DNA from: Bin5 sp034428395
GTDB lineage: Bacteria > Chloroflexota > Anaerolineae > Caldilineales > Caldilineaceae
Length of the DNA stretch: 64,000 nt
Assembly (NCBI GenBank): GCA_034428395.1
Contig: DAOUHX010000311.1
Span: 12,751 to 76,750 of the forward strand
Direction of reading: 5' to 3'
In this document: positions 43,244-52,101 of the stretch, in pieces
Layout of the letters: each line of letters begins with the position of its first letter
Numbering within the stretch: position 1 is the stretch's first letter
Notes under the pieces: model-generated
The model's database searches: none
What the model saw: only the letters and a program-made list of their open reading frames with translations
What the model was told of the DNA's origin: nothing
Made by a program: the position numbers and the translations under genes

Positions 43244-44911
43244 ATGGCCACCGTTGCCCAAACGATCGCCCAGACTCTCCACGACGCCGGCGTTCGCATT
43301 GTCTTTGGCATGCCCGGCGGCGAAGTCGTTGCCGTGCTTGAGGCGCTGCATCAGCTTGGCATCCGCTTCGAGTTGATGCATCACGAACAGAGCGCAGTCT
43401 TTGCCGCCGACGCCTTCGCGCGCGCGACTGGCCGTCCAGGCTGCGTCCTGACCACGCTCGGCCCCGGCGCTCTGAACGCTGTTCCCGGCATCGGGCACGC
43501 CTGGCTCGACCGGGCGCCAATCGTCCTCATAACCGCCCAAAAGCCGGACGCGCTCTTGCCCGGCTACACACACCAGGTCGTAGACCTGCAGTCAATCCTT
43601 GGCCCGATTACAAAGCGCTCGCTCAAGGTATCGCCACGGAACGCGGACGCGGAACTGGCCCCGACGGTAGCCTTGACCATGCAGGGCCGGCCTGGTCCCG
43701 TACATCTGCAGGTCAGCAATGAAGAGGCAGAGCTGCAGACTGTCGGCCGAGAAAACTCCCCGACCCGCAGGCCATTTGAAGAAACGGGCCATCCAGGGGA
43801 GACCCACACATACCCCCGCCCTGCCCTCGTCTCCCGTGCGCGCACGCTCATCGCCAACGCCGCGCGCCCTGTGATTCTCGCCGGGCTGGGCCTGGAACCA
43901 GAAGCTCCCTATGGCGCCCTGAAATCACTGGCCGAAGCGGCGAACGCGCCGGTAATCGTTTCGCCCAAGGCAAAGGGAGCGCTGCCCGACGACCACCCTT
44001 TGAGCGCGGGCGTAATCGGCCTGACCCGAACCGACCCGGCCTACGAAGTCCTCGCTGAGGCGGACTGCGTTATCGCCGTCGGATTCGACGTCGTTGAATT
44101 GGTAAAGCCGTGGTCTTTGGCGCGTACTGACAGGAGCGGATCTGGTGGTGGCCTTGCCCATGTCCCCCTGGTCTGGATCGCCAACTGGCCAAACGAAGAC
44201 CCCGTCTTGCCGGCAGCCGTCGAGATCGTCGGGCCGACAAAATCTGCGCTGCTGCAGCTGGCCGACAACGATTTCCCCTGCAACCAGGAATGGGGCGCAG
44301 CCAGGGTAGACGGTTTCCGCAAAAAACGGGCAGCCCAGCCTCTGCCTGCTCCCCGGCCCGGAAAGCTCCTCCCCCAGCAACTTCTCGACAGTATGCGCCG
44401 TCAGCTGCCGGCCGACGCGATGCTGGCCGTGGACGTTGGCAGTCACAAAATCTTCAGCAGTCTTGAGTGGCCCACCTTGCGTCCAAACCGCTTCGCCCTC
44501 TCAAACGGGCTCTCCTGCATGGGCTTCGGACTGCCCGCGGCCATCGGCACCGCGCTGGCCTGGCCCGGTAAACGGGTGGCCTGTCTAATTGGAGACGGTG
44601 GGCTGCTCATGTGTCTTGGCGAGCTGAGTGTCCTCGCCCGCCTCAACTTGCCGGTAACCGTCGTCGTGCCGGTCGATAATGCCATCGACCTGATCCGCTC
44701 GCACCAGCTCCGGCAGGGCAAAGAGCCTCTGGGCACCGAATTTCCCGCGCCCGACTTCACCAGTATCGCCTCCGGATACGGCATCGAATCGACCCGCGTC
44801 ACTACCCCCGAGGCGTGCGACGAGGCGCTCGCGCGGGCTGCAGCCGGTAACGCGCCCTACCTCGTAGAAGCCCACATCGATCCCATCGGCTATCCCACCA
44901 CGCCGCGCTGA
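43244..44911 (+). CDS. Thiamine-diphosphate-dependent enzyme (acetolactate synthase-like)
   Basis: A 555-residue enzyme with the three-domain layout of the ALS/benzoylformate decarboxylase family. The N-terminal part has FGMPGGEVVAVLEAL, the catalytic glutamate in MHHEQSAVFAADAFAR, and LTTLGPGALNAVPGI. The C-terminal cofactor motif is GDGGLLMCLGELSVL followed by VPVDNAIDL. It lacks clear features of acetolactate synthase regulation and lies beside catabolic genes, so it may decarboxylate or carboligate a 2-keto acid. Substrate unassigned. Confidence 0.85.
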   Translation: MATVAQTIAQTLHDAGVRIVFGMPGGEVVAVLEALHQLGIRFELMHHEQSAVFAADAFARATGRPGCVLTTLGPGALNAVPGIGHAWLDRAPIVLITAQKPDALLPGYTHQVVDLQSILGPITKRSLKVSPRNADAELAPTVALTMQGRPGPVHLQVSNEEAELQTVGRENSPTRRPFEETGHPGETHTYPRPALVSRARTLIANAARPVILAGLGLEPEAPYGALKSLAEAANAPVIVSPKAKGALPDDHPLSAGVIGLTRTDPAYEVLAEADCVIAVGFDVVELVKPWSLARTDRSGSGGGLAHVPLVWIANWPNEDPVLPAAVEIVGPTKSALLQLADNDFPCNQEWGAARVDGFRKKRAAQPLPAPRPGKLLPQQLLDSMRRQLPADAMLAVDVGSHKIFSSLEWPTLRPNRFALSNGLSCMGFGLPAAIGTALAWPGKRVACLIGDGGLLMCLGELSVLARLNLPVTVVVPVDNAIDLIRSHQLRQGKEPLGTEFPAPDFTSIASGYGIESTRVTTPEACDEALARAAAGNAPYLVEAHIDPIGYPTTPR

Positions 44912-44926
44912 AGTCCCTGTTCTTGC

Positions 44927-46114
44927 CTAGAAATTCACCTCGGCGCGCCGCTCGATCTTCGATTCATCCAACTCCATGCCCATGCCGGCCCCACCCGGCA
45001 CGCTGACCATCCCGTTTACCGGCTTGACCGGATGCTTGAGAAAGAACTGGTGGACTTCGTTCCATTTGATCAGGTATTCGAGCTGAGGCGTAGTCGGTTC
45101 CGGCCAGGCGGCAATGACGTGAATGCTGGCCGGCGTTGAATGGCCGTGCGGGATTACCGGTACGTCATAGGCAGATGCCAGCGCCAGGATCTTTTGTGTC
45201 TCCGAGATGCCGCCGCACCAGTAGATGTCGGGCTGGTAGACGTCGCACGCGCCCGCATCCATCATCTGCTTCAGCCCCCAGCGTGTGTACTCATGCTCGC
45301 CGCCGCTTATCGGTACATTCACTTGCCGGCGGATCTGCGCATACTGCTCGATCTTGTCCGGTAGTAACGGCTCCTCGATCCAACGCGGCGCGTACTCCTC
45401 CATGCGCCGCGCCATCTGAACCGTATAGGGCACGTCCCAGCTCATCCAGCAGTCCAGCATAATGTCCACGTCCGGGCCGACGCTCTCTCGCAGTGTACGC
45501 ACCAGCCTTAGATTGCGTTCCATCCCTGCTTTCCCGTCGGTCGGACCATCGCGGAAGAACCACTTGGTTGCCTGGTACCCTTGGGCGGCAAACTGCTTTG
45601 CCCGCTCCTGCACAAGTTCCGGGTCGAGGGAGTATCCCAGCGCGCTGGCGTACGCCGGAACCTCAGTGCGCGTCGGGCCGCCTAACAGCTGACAAACCGG
45701 CGCGTCGAACCACTTCCCCTTCAGGTCCCAGAGGGCGCAATCGACCGCGCTCAGTGCCATCATCTCGGTACCCTTGCGGCCGTGCACTTGTGCCCGGTAC
45801 ATCCGGTCCCACAGGCGCTCAGAGGCCAGCGGATCATGGCCGAGCAGCAGCGGCACCAGCTGCGTCTGAATGATGAAAGCCTGTTCGCGCGGCAGCGGCC
45901 CGCCCCGGCCCGACACGCCTTCATCAGTGTCAATATCGACAAAATAGGCGGAAATGCGGTAGCGCCCCCCGCCCACGGCAAACATTTCGTGCGCTCCTTC
46001 TGCCTTGTGCTCCGGGTAGATGTCCAGCGGGCGCACGAGCCGCTCCTCCCAGAACTCCTCTTCGTGCTCAAGAACGCCCTGCAACTCGTAGACCCTGACT
46101 TCAGTGATCTTCAT
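44927..46114 (-). CDS. Mandelate racemase/muconate lactonizing enzyme family protein (sugar-acid dehydratase-like)
   Basis: About 395 residues of the enolase superfamily. The N-terminal capping domain starts KITEVRVYELQGVLE. The barrel has metal ligands in IMLDCWMSWD, WIEEPLLPD and SGGEHEY, and a catalytic histidine in PHGHSTPASIH. The His-containing pattern fits acid-sugar dehydratases, but the substrate is not evident. The ATG at 46114 gives the family's normal N-terminus. Divergent from the DapA-family gene across a short region. Confidence 0.88.
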   Translation of the reverse strand: MKITEVRVYELQGVLEHEEEFWEERLVRPLDIYPEHKAEGAHEMFAVGGGRYRISAYFVDIDTDEGVSGRGGPLPREQAFIIQTQLVPLLLGHDPLASERLWDRMYRAQVHGRKGTEMMALSAVDCALWDLKGKWFDAPVCQLLGGPTRTEVPAYASALGYSLDPELVQERAKQFAAQGYQATKWFFRDGPTDGKAGMERNLRLVRTLRESVGPDVDIMLDCWMSWDVPYTVQMARRMEEYAPRWIEEPLLPDKIEQYAQIRRQVNVPISGGEHEYTRWGLKQMMDAGACDVYQPDIYWCGGISETQKILALASAYDVPVIPHGHSTPASIHVIAAWPEPTTPQLEYLIKWNEVHQFFLKHPVKPVNGMVSVPGGAGMGMELDESKIERRAEVNF

Positions 46115-46136
46115 TTTCGTAATGCTCGCTTTCCAA

Positions 46137-46164
46137 TTGTTTGACCCAACGGTTGTAGTATACT
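46137..46164 (+). promoter_or_regulatory. Promoter of the DapA-family gene
   Basis: TTGTTT (46137-46142), a 16-base spacer and TATACT (46159-46164) in the divergent region. The -10 is good and the -35 poor, so it may need an activator. It lies about 200 bases before the start codon. Confidence 0.4.
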
Positions 46165-46370
46165 GAACCGGCCGGGCGGGGGGCGCGGAACTGCGCGTGG
46201 CGCGGCCGATTGTAAGGGGGGAATCGTGCGCCATTCCGGCAGCATCGATGTTCACCCACGATCGGATATTGCGCAAGTCCAGGTCGTGTCTGCTGACGTT
46301 GCGAGACTACATTTGCCCGATTCCCGGCAGTCAGCCCGGCCTGACCCATTTCAGTCCCGGAGCATTCCGG

Positions 46371-47270
46371 ATGAGCAATCCTTGGCGCGGCATCTTTGCA
46401 ATTGTCGTCACTCCATTCAACGATGAACTGGCGTTGGACGAAGCGGCTCTGAAGCGGCAGATAGAGTTCTGTATCGAAAAGGGCGCAGCCGGCCTCGTCG
46501 GTCCGGCAAACGCTGGTGAATTTGCTACGCTGTCCGACGACGAACGGCATCGCTGGGTCCGAGTTGTCGTCGATACCGCGGCCGGTCGCGTTCCCGTCAT
46601 CGCCGCCACGACGCACGGCCACACAGTGCCCGCGGTCGCGCTCAGCCGCTACGCCCAGGATGTCGGCGCAGACGGCATCATGGCTATGCCGCCCCATATC
46701 CTGCACCCGGACGCCAGCGGCTGTTACGACTATTACCGTGCGCTGAACGACGCGTTGCGCATACCGATCTGCATTCAGAACTTCATGGGGCCTATCGGCA
46801 CCCCAATGTCGTCTGAACTTCTGGCCCGCATGTGCTCCGAGCTGGAGTGGATACAGTATCTGAAGGAGGAGACGCTCCCGGAGCCGCGCGCCATTTCGCG
46901 CACCCTGGCTGCCGCGGGCGACGCTTGCCGGGGAATTTTCGGCGGACAGGGCGGCATCTACATGATCGACGAATGGCGCAGGGGCGCCTGCGGAAACATG
47001 CCCGCCAGCCAGTCGGTTGACCTGCACACACAGATCTGGCGACTGCTGGAGCAAGGGAACGAAGCCGCCGCCCGCGCCCTGTTCAACCGACTCCTTCCGC
47101 TGCTTAATTTCGAGCGCATGCACGGTGTGGCCGTCTACAAGCAGGTCTTCCTGCGTCGCGGCGTCTTCACTTCCACCGCCAGCCGTATCCCGGGCGCCTT
47201 TCTCGATCAGCAGGACCTGCGTGAATTTGACGCCATCTGGCGCGAGATCGAGCCGCTTCTGGCCGACTAG
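46371..47270 (+). CDS. Dihydrodipicolinate synthase/N-acetylneuraminate lyase family protein
   Basis: A class I aldolase-type TIM barrel of about 299 residues. It begins GIFAIVVTPFNDELALDEAAL and has the family loop near GPANAGEFATLSDDE; the Schiff-base lysine is probably in IQYLKEETLPEP. Within this family, DapA, sialic acid lyase and 2-keto-3-deoxy sugar acid aldolases/dehydratases are hard to tell apart by sequence alone. Next to enolase-superfamily dehydratases, a keto-deoxy acid aldolase or dehydratase is more likely than lysine biosynthesis. Start at the ATG at 46371 behind CGGAG. Confidence 0.85.
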   Translation: MSNPWRGIFAIVVTPFNDELALDEAALKRQIEFCIEKGAAGLVGPANAGEFATLSDDERHRWVRVVVDTAAGRVPVIAATTHGHTVPAVALSRYAQDVGADGIMAMPPHILHPDASGCYDYYRALNDALRIPICIQNFMGPIGTPMSSELLARMCSELEWIQYLKEETLPEPRAISRTLAAAGDACRGIFGGQGGIYMIDEWRRGACGNMPASQSVDLHTQIWRLLEQGNEAAARALFNRLLPLLNFERMHGVAVYKQVFLRRGVFTSTASRIPGAFLDQQDLREFDAIWREIEPLLAD

Positions 47271-47282
47271 CCGGAAGAGACC

Positions 47283-48899
47283 GTGAACGTCTCGCAAGTC
47301 GGTCCGCGCGCCTCGTCGCTCTTGGGAATGTGGCTGGGAACCAGGTGGCTTCTCCTGCTGCTTGCCCTGGCGGCGCCTGTTCTGGCCCTCCTCAGGACCG
47401 GGCTTCACGGAATAGCCCTCCACGGAGACTCCGTCACATACATCGCCGTTGCCCGCAATTTGACCGCGGGAGTGGGGTACACGCACTTTGATGGCACGCC
47501 GCTGACCGGGTGGGCGCCTCTTTACCCCACGCTGCTTGCACTCATTGACCTCGCCCTGGGTGTCGACCCGCTTTCCGGGGCTCGCTTCTTTGATGCCGCC
47601 GTCTTTGGCCTGATCGTATACTTCGCCGGCCTTCTCTTCCAGCGTTATCTCACCCAGCCATTCCTCGTCGTCGTCGGTACGGCATTCGTGCTGCTTTCCC
47701 CCGACATGCTGCGACTCTCGACCTATGGCCTCTCCGAGCCCTTCTTCATTCTCCTCACCATCGCTTTCCTGCTGGGGATGAACAGGTACCTCAACAAGAA
47801 CAGTCTCCAGACGCTGCTTCTGACTGCAATCGTGGTAGGGTTGGCCGGCGTGACAAGGTACATAGGCGTAACCTTGATCTTGGCGGGCGCTGCCGCAATC
47901 CTGTTCAATAGGCGCTGCACAGTTCGCACCCGAATCCTGCATCTGCTTTTCTTTTGCGCCGTCGCCTCTTTGCCACTCTTGCTCTGGGCGTTCAGAAACA
48001 TTCAGCTCACCGGACTGCCAACTGACACGCGAGGTCCCTCAAAGTATCCTCTGTATTACAACCTCTACTATGCATTCGTCTTCCATTTGAACTGGTTTTT
48101 CCCCGTCCATTTCATAGGCGTCACGGCCACTTCGAGAGGAGCGCTGGCCGTTCTGGCCGCCGTCACTGGCTACCTGGCAGGCGCGCTTCTTAAGCCGAAA
48201 GACCTTGTGCGCTTGTTAAGGTTGGGCTCGCTGAAGCTGGACGCCGTCTCCATCTTTTACATCACATACGTGTCTTTCCTGGTGGCTCTCTCTACTGTTA
48301 TAGGCATTGAAAGGATCGGCTACAGATACCTCGCTCCCGCCTTTGTTCCTGCCGTGCTGATCATCCTCTATATCATGGAGCAAGAGCTCTCTTCGACTGG
48401 CAAAACCGTCGCTATCGGGCTCATGGGCACCCGCGCGCGCCTTCCCAGGTCGCCGCTGGTCATCGCCCTGCTAGCCGGCGTATTCGCAATCGCGGCGGTG
48501 AGGGAGGTCGTAACCATCGCCCGGCCCGTGGAACCCGATGACAACGTCAACCACATTGCCTGGCAAACAAGCGATACCATTCAGCTTGCCAGGAGAATAT
48601 GGCTGAGCCAAGGTGAGGGCATTGTCATGTACAGCAACGTTCCATTTGCTCTCTACGCGCAAGCCGGCATCCCTGCCAGATGGGTGCCGGCGGCCAAAAG
48701 ACATCAGTCCAGTGAGCCGCGCAGGCCGGTTGAATCTTTGGTCGGTCTGTGGCCCGAGACCCCAAGGGCATATCTTGTCTGGTTCGATGCCCAGGAAAAG
48801 GGCCAACTCTTTGGCGTAGAGAGTTTGCAAAAGATCGCCGATTTCACGCGCATTGCCAGACTCGAAGACGGTACAGTTTATGAAGTTACCGACCGCTGA
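47283..48899 (+). CDS. GT-C type glycosyltransferase family 39-like membrane protein
   Basis: A 538-residue polytopic membrane protein with about 10-12 hydrophobic segments. An acidic residue in an early extracytoplasmic loop (HGDSVTYIAVARNLTAG) matches the catalytic acid position of dolichyl/undecaprenyl-phosphate sugar transferases (PMT/ArnT group). A polar C-terminal extracytoplasmic part follows the last membrane segment. Sequence identity to a defined enzyme is not evident. It starts with GTG 12 bases after the lyase gene, an odd partner for catabolic genes. Confidence 0.7.
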   Translation: MNVSQVGPRASSLLGMWLGTRWLLLLLALAAPVLALLRTGLHGIALHGDSVTYIAVARNLTAGVGYTHFDGTPLTGWAPLYPTLLALIDLALGVDPLSGARFFDAAVFGLIVYFAGLLFQRYLTQPFLVVVGTAFVLLSPDMLRLSTYGLSEPFFILLTIAFLLGMNRYLNKNSLQTLLLTAIVVGLAGVTRYIGVTLILAGAAAILFNRRCTVRTRILHLLFFCAVASLPLLLWAFRNIQLTGLPTDTRGPSKYPLYYNLYYAFVFHLNWFFPVHFIGVTATSRGALAVLAAVTGYLAGALLKPKDLVRLLRLGSLKLDAVSIFYITYVSFLVALSTVIGIERIGYRYLAPAFVPAVLIILYIMEQELSSTGKTVAIGLMGTRARLPRSPLVIALLAGVFAIAAVREVVTIARPVEPDDNVNHIAWQTSDTIQLARRIWLSQGEGIVMYSNVPFALYAQAGIPARWVPAAKRHQSSEPRRPVESLVGLWPETPRAYLVWFDAQEKGQLFGVESLQKIADFTRIARLEDGTVYEVTDR

Positions 48900-48956
48900 T
48901 GGCAAAATGACGTGCAAGAGGCTCCTAACCGATAAAACAGACAGTTCCTTGACGCG

Positions 48957-50120
48957 ATGATCGCTGCCATCCAACTCTTCCCCCTGCGCATCCCCCGCGA
49001 CGTGCCTTATTTGGGCCCGCTGGAGGAAGGCAGCCGGCCCAATGCCAAGGGCTACATCGTCCGCCCAGGCAATCGCACCGTCTACCCCGTCCACGACCAG
49101 ACATTGCTCGTGAGAGTGGAAGCCGGCGACGGCACCGTTGGCTGGGGCGAGTGTTTCGGCGTCGTCGCGCCCCAGGTCGCCCGGACCATCCTTGAGGAGC
49201 TGTTTATTCCCTTCGTCATCGGCCGCAGTCCCCACGACGTAGAACGCATCTACGAGGACCTTTATGACCTGCAGCGCGTGCGCGGCCACTTTGGCGGCTA
49301 CGCGCTTGACGCCATCGCTGGGCTGGACATCGCCCTGTGGGACCTGCGCGGCAAGCTATTGGGGCAACCGGTCTGGCAGCTCCTAGGCGGCCTGCGGCAT
49401 GAGCGCCTGCCGGTCTACGTCTCCGGACTGCCCGGTAAGTCAACTGTCCAACGAGCTGCCCTCGCCAGGAGCTGGATCGACCGCGGTTTCTCGGCGCTGA
49501 AATTTGCCGCGGCCGTGGCCGACCAGGGCGAGGCGGCCGAGATGAAGGCGATTCGCCAAGCGGTCGGCGACGGTCCTCGTATCCTCGTCGATCTTCACTG
49601 GCGCTACACCGCGCTCGAGGCGATCCAGCTGATCGACCGCCTGTGCGAGTTCGACCTGCACCTTGCCGAGGCGCCGGTCGCGCCCGAAGACCTGAATGGG
49701 CAGGCACAGGTCGCCCGCGCCGTTCGCACGCAGGTCGGGCTGGGCGAAGAGTGGCGCACCGTCCACGAGTACCTGCCCCGCTTGCAGGCCCGTTGCATGA
49801 ACGTCATCCAGCCAGAGATCGCCCACACAGGCATCACCGGCTTTCGACACATCTGTGACCTGGCGCAGGCCTTCCACTGCCAGGTCATGCCCCACGCGAC
49901 GATCAATCTCGGCATCGCCCAGGCCGCCAGCCTGCACGTCGCCGCGACCTTGGCAAACTTCGCCATGCACGAGTACCAGCACTCGATCTTCGACCGCAAC
50001 AAGCAGTATATCCGCAGTGCCATGGACTGTCGGGCCGGCTATTTACAGCTGCCGCAGGGTCCGGGCCTGGGTACAGAGCCAACCGAGGAGGCGCTCAGCT
50101 TCACGATTGGGCGCGACTGA
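48957..50120 (+). CDS. Second mandelate racemase/muconate lactonizing enzyme family protein
   Basis: A 387-residue enolase-superfamily protein with barrel motifs different from the copy at 44.9 kb. The catalytic lysine is in FSALKFAAAV, metal ligands in ILVDLHWRYT, LAEAPVAPED and VGLGEEWRT, and a histidine in MPHATINLG. The Lys/His combination fits the MR subgroup (racemases and acid-sugar dehydratases), not MenC. Start ATG 48957, followed by an amidohydrolase after 20 bases. Confidence 0.88.
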   Translation: MIAAIQLFPLRIPRDVPYLGPLEEGSRPNAKGYIVRPGNRTVYPVHDQTLLVRVEAGDGTVGWGECFGVVAPQVARTILEELFIPFVIGRSPHDVERIYEDLYDLQRVRGHFGGYALDAIAGLDIALWDLRGKLLGQPVWQLLGGLRHERLPVYVSGLPGKSTVQRAALARSWIDRGFSALKFAAAVADQGEAAEMKAIRQAVGDGPRILVDLHWRYTALEAIQLIDRLCEFDLHLAEAPVAPEDLNGQAQVARAVRTQVGLGEEWRTVHEYLPRLQARCMNVIQPEIAHTGITGFRHICDLAQAFHCQVMPHATINLGIAQAASLHVAATLANFAMHEYQHSIFDRNKQYIRSAMDCRAGYLQLPQGPGLGTEPTEEALSFTIGRD

Positions 50121-50140
50121 AACTGCAAGGAGCTATCCAC

Positions 50141-50917
50141 ATGAGTGAGAGAGAGTTCGCGGTCGTCGATACCCATTGCCATATTGGACTCCACAAGTAC
50201 GAGCCGGTTGAGGTCCTGCTCTTTCACATGGAGCGGGCGGGCGTCGACCAGGCCGTCTTCATCCAATACCTGGGCAACACGGACAACAGTTACATCGTCG
50301 ATGTAATGCAGACGCACCCGGGACGCTTTGCCGCGGCCATGATTGTGCCCGACGACGACGACGGCAGCGCCGTCCGAAGATGGGCCGACCAAGGCATCAT
50401 CGGAATCCGTTTGCTTGCCGACTTCCGCGGCCGCGGCGCCGACCCGCTCGCCCACTGGCGCGCCGCCGCCGACCTGGGCCTGGTCGTCAGCGTCTTCAGC
50501 CGCCCGGACATTCTCCAGAGCGCAGAATTCTCCGAAGTGCTGCGCCGATTTCCAAATCTGTCGCTTGTCGTCGAGCACCTGGGCGGTGTCTCCCCCGAAA
50601 CCGACCTTGAGGAGTTCAAGGCCATCACCGGCCTCGCGCAATACGACAACGTGACCATCAAGCTACCCGGCTTTGGCGAATTTTGCCACCTTCCCTGCCC
50701 GTTTGGGCATGTCCCACCGCTGGCAGAGCTCACCCTGGAGGCATTCGGCCCGCAGCGCACGATGTGGGGCAGCGACTGGCCGCCGGTCAGCACGCGCGAG
50801 GGCTTCGACAGTTCGCTGGCCTTCCCCCTCGAATACCTGTCCGGACTGAGCGAGGACGAACGCGCCTGGATCTTCGGCAAGACCGCGCACAAGGTCTGGA
50901 GACTGAACAGCCTATAG
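50141..50917 (+). CDS. Amidohydrolase-family protein (TIM-barrel metal hydrolase)
   Basis: A 258-residue metal-dependent hydrolase of the amidohydrolase 2 type (related to L-rhamnono-1,4-lactone and 2-pyrone-4,6-dicarboxylate hydrolases). The N-terminal metal motif is DTHCHIG, a middle histidine lies in LVVEHLGG, and the C-terminal motif is MWGSDWPPVS. AAGGAG precedes the ATG. In this company it probably hydrolyses a sugar lactone or similar ring ester. Confidence 0.86.
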   Translation: MSEREFAVVDTHCHIGLHKYEPVEVLLFHMERAGVDQAVFIQYLGNTDNSYIVDVMQTHPGRFAAAMIVPDDDDGSAVRRWADQGIIGIRLLADFRGRGADPLAHWRAAADLGLVVSVFSRPDILQSAEFSEVLRRFPNLSLVVEHLGGVSPETDLEEFKAITGLAQYDNVTIKLPGFGEFCHLPCPFGHVPPLAELTLEAFGPQRTMWGSDWPPVSTREGFDSSLAFPLEYLSGLSEDERAWIFGKTAHKVWRLNSL

Positions 50918-50932
50918 GCAAGGAAATCGCTG

Positions 50933-51895
50933 ATGCCAAAAGTGATCTTTTTCACCCAGCTCGTACCCGAACTGGCCCGGCAGGTCATCGCGCCTGCGCC
51001 AGGCGAGTGGGATGTGTCGTTTCACCCCCACGACCTGCCGACCGCGCAGAAAGCCCGGCTGGCGGTTGACGCCGACTTCCTCATCCTCTTCCCCAGCGAA
51101 ATCGAGGATACTGTCCTGAGGGCCGCCCGGCAGCTGCAGCTGGTGCAGTTGGTCAGCGCCGGCTTCGAGCGCATGCCGCTTGAGCTTCTGACGGAATTGA
51201 CGATTCCGCTCGCCAACAATGGCGGCACCAATGCAATCGACGTTGCTGAGCACACCTTCGCCCTCATCCTGAGCGTTTACCGCCGCCTAACGGAAATGGA
51301 CCGCAACGTTCGCAACGAGGGTTGGAAGGCGATCGACAGCGGCATGACCACCTTTACGGTCCAGGGCAAGACCGTCGGCATCGTCGGCCTCGGCCATATC
51401 GGAAAAGAGGTGGCCGCGCGCCTCGTCCCCTTCGGCGCAGACGTACTCTACTATGATCCGTTCCCCGCGCCCGGCGAAGTGGAGCATGCATTGCAGGTCG
51501 AACGCGTCACCCTGGATGATCTGTTGCGGCGCTCCGACGTCGTCACGCTCCATGTCCCCCTGAATGAGCAGACCCACCATCTCATCGGCGCGACCGAGCT
51601 TGCACGCATGAAGAGCAGCGCTGTCCTGATCAATACCTGCCGTGGACCGGTCGTTGACGAGGCCGCGCTTGTCCGGGCCCTGGAAAGCGGGTCGATTCGC
51701 GCTGCGGGCCTTGACGTCTTGCACGAGGAACCTACCGACCCGAACAACCCGATTCTTCAGTTCGAAAACGTCATCTTCACGCCCCACGTCGCCGGCGTGA
51801 CCTACGACACCTGGCAGCGGCGCGGACAGTTCATCTTCCAGAACCTGCAACGCGTTTGGGCCGGGAAGGATCCTCTCTCGCCGGTCCGAACGTGA
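50933..51895 (+). CDS. D-2-hydroxyacid dehydrogenase (NAD-dependent)
   Basis: A 320-residue dehydrogenase of the D-isomer-specific 2-hydroxyacid family. The nucleotide-binding motif is GIVGLGHIGKEVAARL with an acidic residue after the second strand (YYDP), the substrate/catalytic segment is NTCRGPVVDEAALV, and the catalytic histidine is in TPHVAGVTYDTW. Likely to interconvert a keto-acid and a D-hydroxy-acid with NAD. It is the last gene of this catabolic run, 15 bases after the amidohydrolase. Confidence 0.92.
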   Translation: MPKVIFFTQLVPELARQVIAPAPGEWDVSFHPHDLPTAQKARLAVDADFLILFPSEIEDTVLRAARQLQLVQLVSAGFERMPLELLTELTIPLANNGGTNAIDVAEHTFALILSVYRRLTEMDRNVRNEGWKAIDSGMTTFTVQGKTVGIVGLGHIGKEVAARLVPFGADVLYYDPFPAPGEVEHALQVERVTLDDLLRRSDVVTLHVPLNEQTHHLIGATELARMKSSAVLINTCRGPVVDEAALVRALESGSIRAAGLDVLHEEPTDPNNPILQFENVIFTPHVAGVTYDTWQRRGQFIFQNLQRVWAGKDPLSPVRT

Positions 51896-52101
51896 GACGT
51901 GTGCTTGCGGGCAATGCCGCTCGACGACGCGATTGCCGGCAGTGCATTTTGAACTGAGTCGACCACCGTCCTCCTTTGGTGTTCCTTGTTGCCACTGTTA
52001 TACTCCCACGGGCGCGTCTGTCCACTTTGTGCCGCCCCGTATTGAACCTCTGCGGATTCACAGGCCGAAAGGTCCGATTTGGGGGCCAGTCAGGAGCATA
52101 C

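Noticed and set aside
46101..47942. A 613-codon open frame antisense to the DapA-family and GT-C genes
   Set aside because: No domain, no promoter or ribosome site, and both plus-strand genes are well supported.
48957..50120. Assigning one of the enolase-superfamily genes as the missing menC
   Set aside because: Both proteins have MR-type Lys/His or His catalytic patterns and sit in a catabolic region 35 kb from the men operon, which does not fit o-succinylbenzoate synthase.
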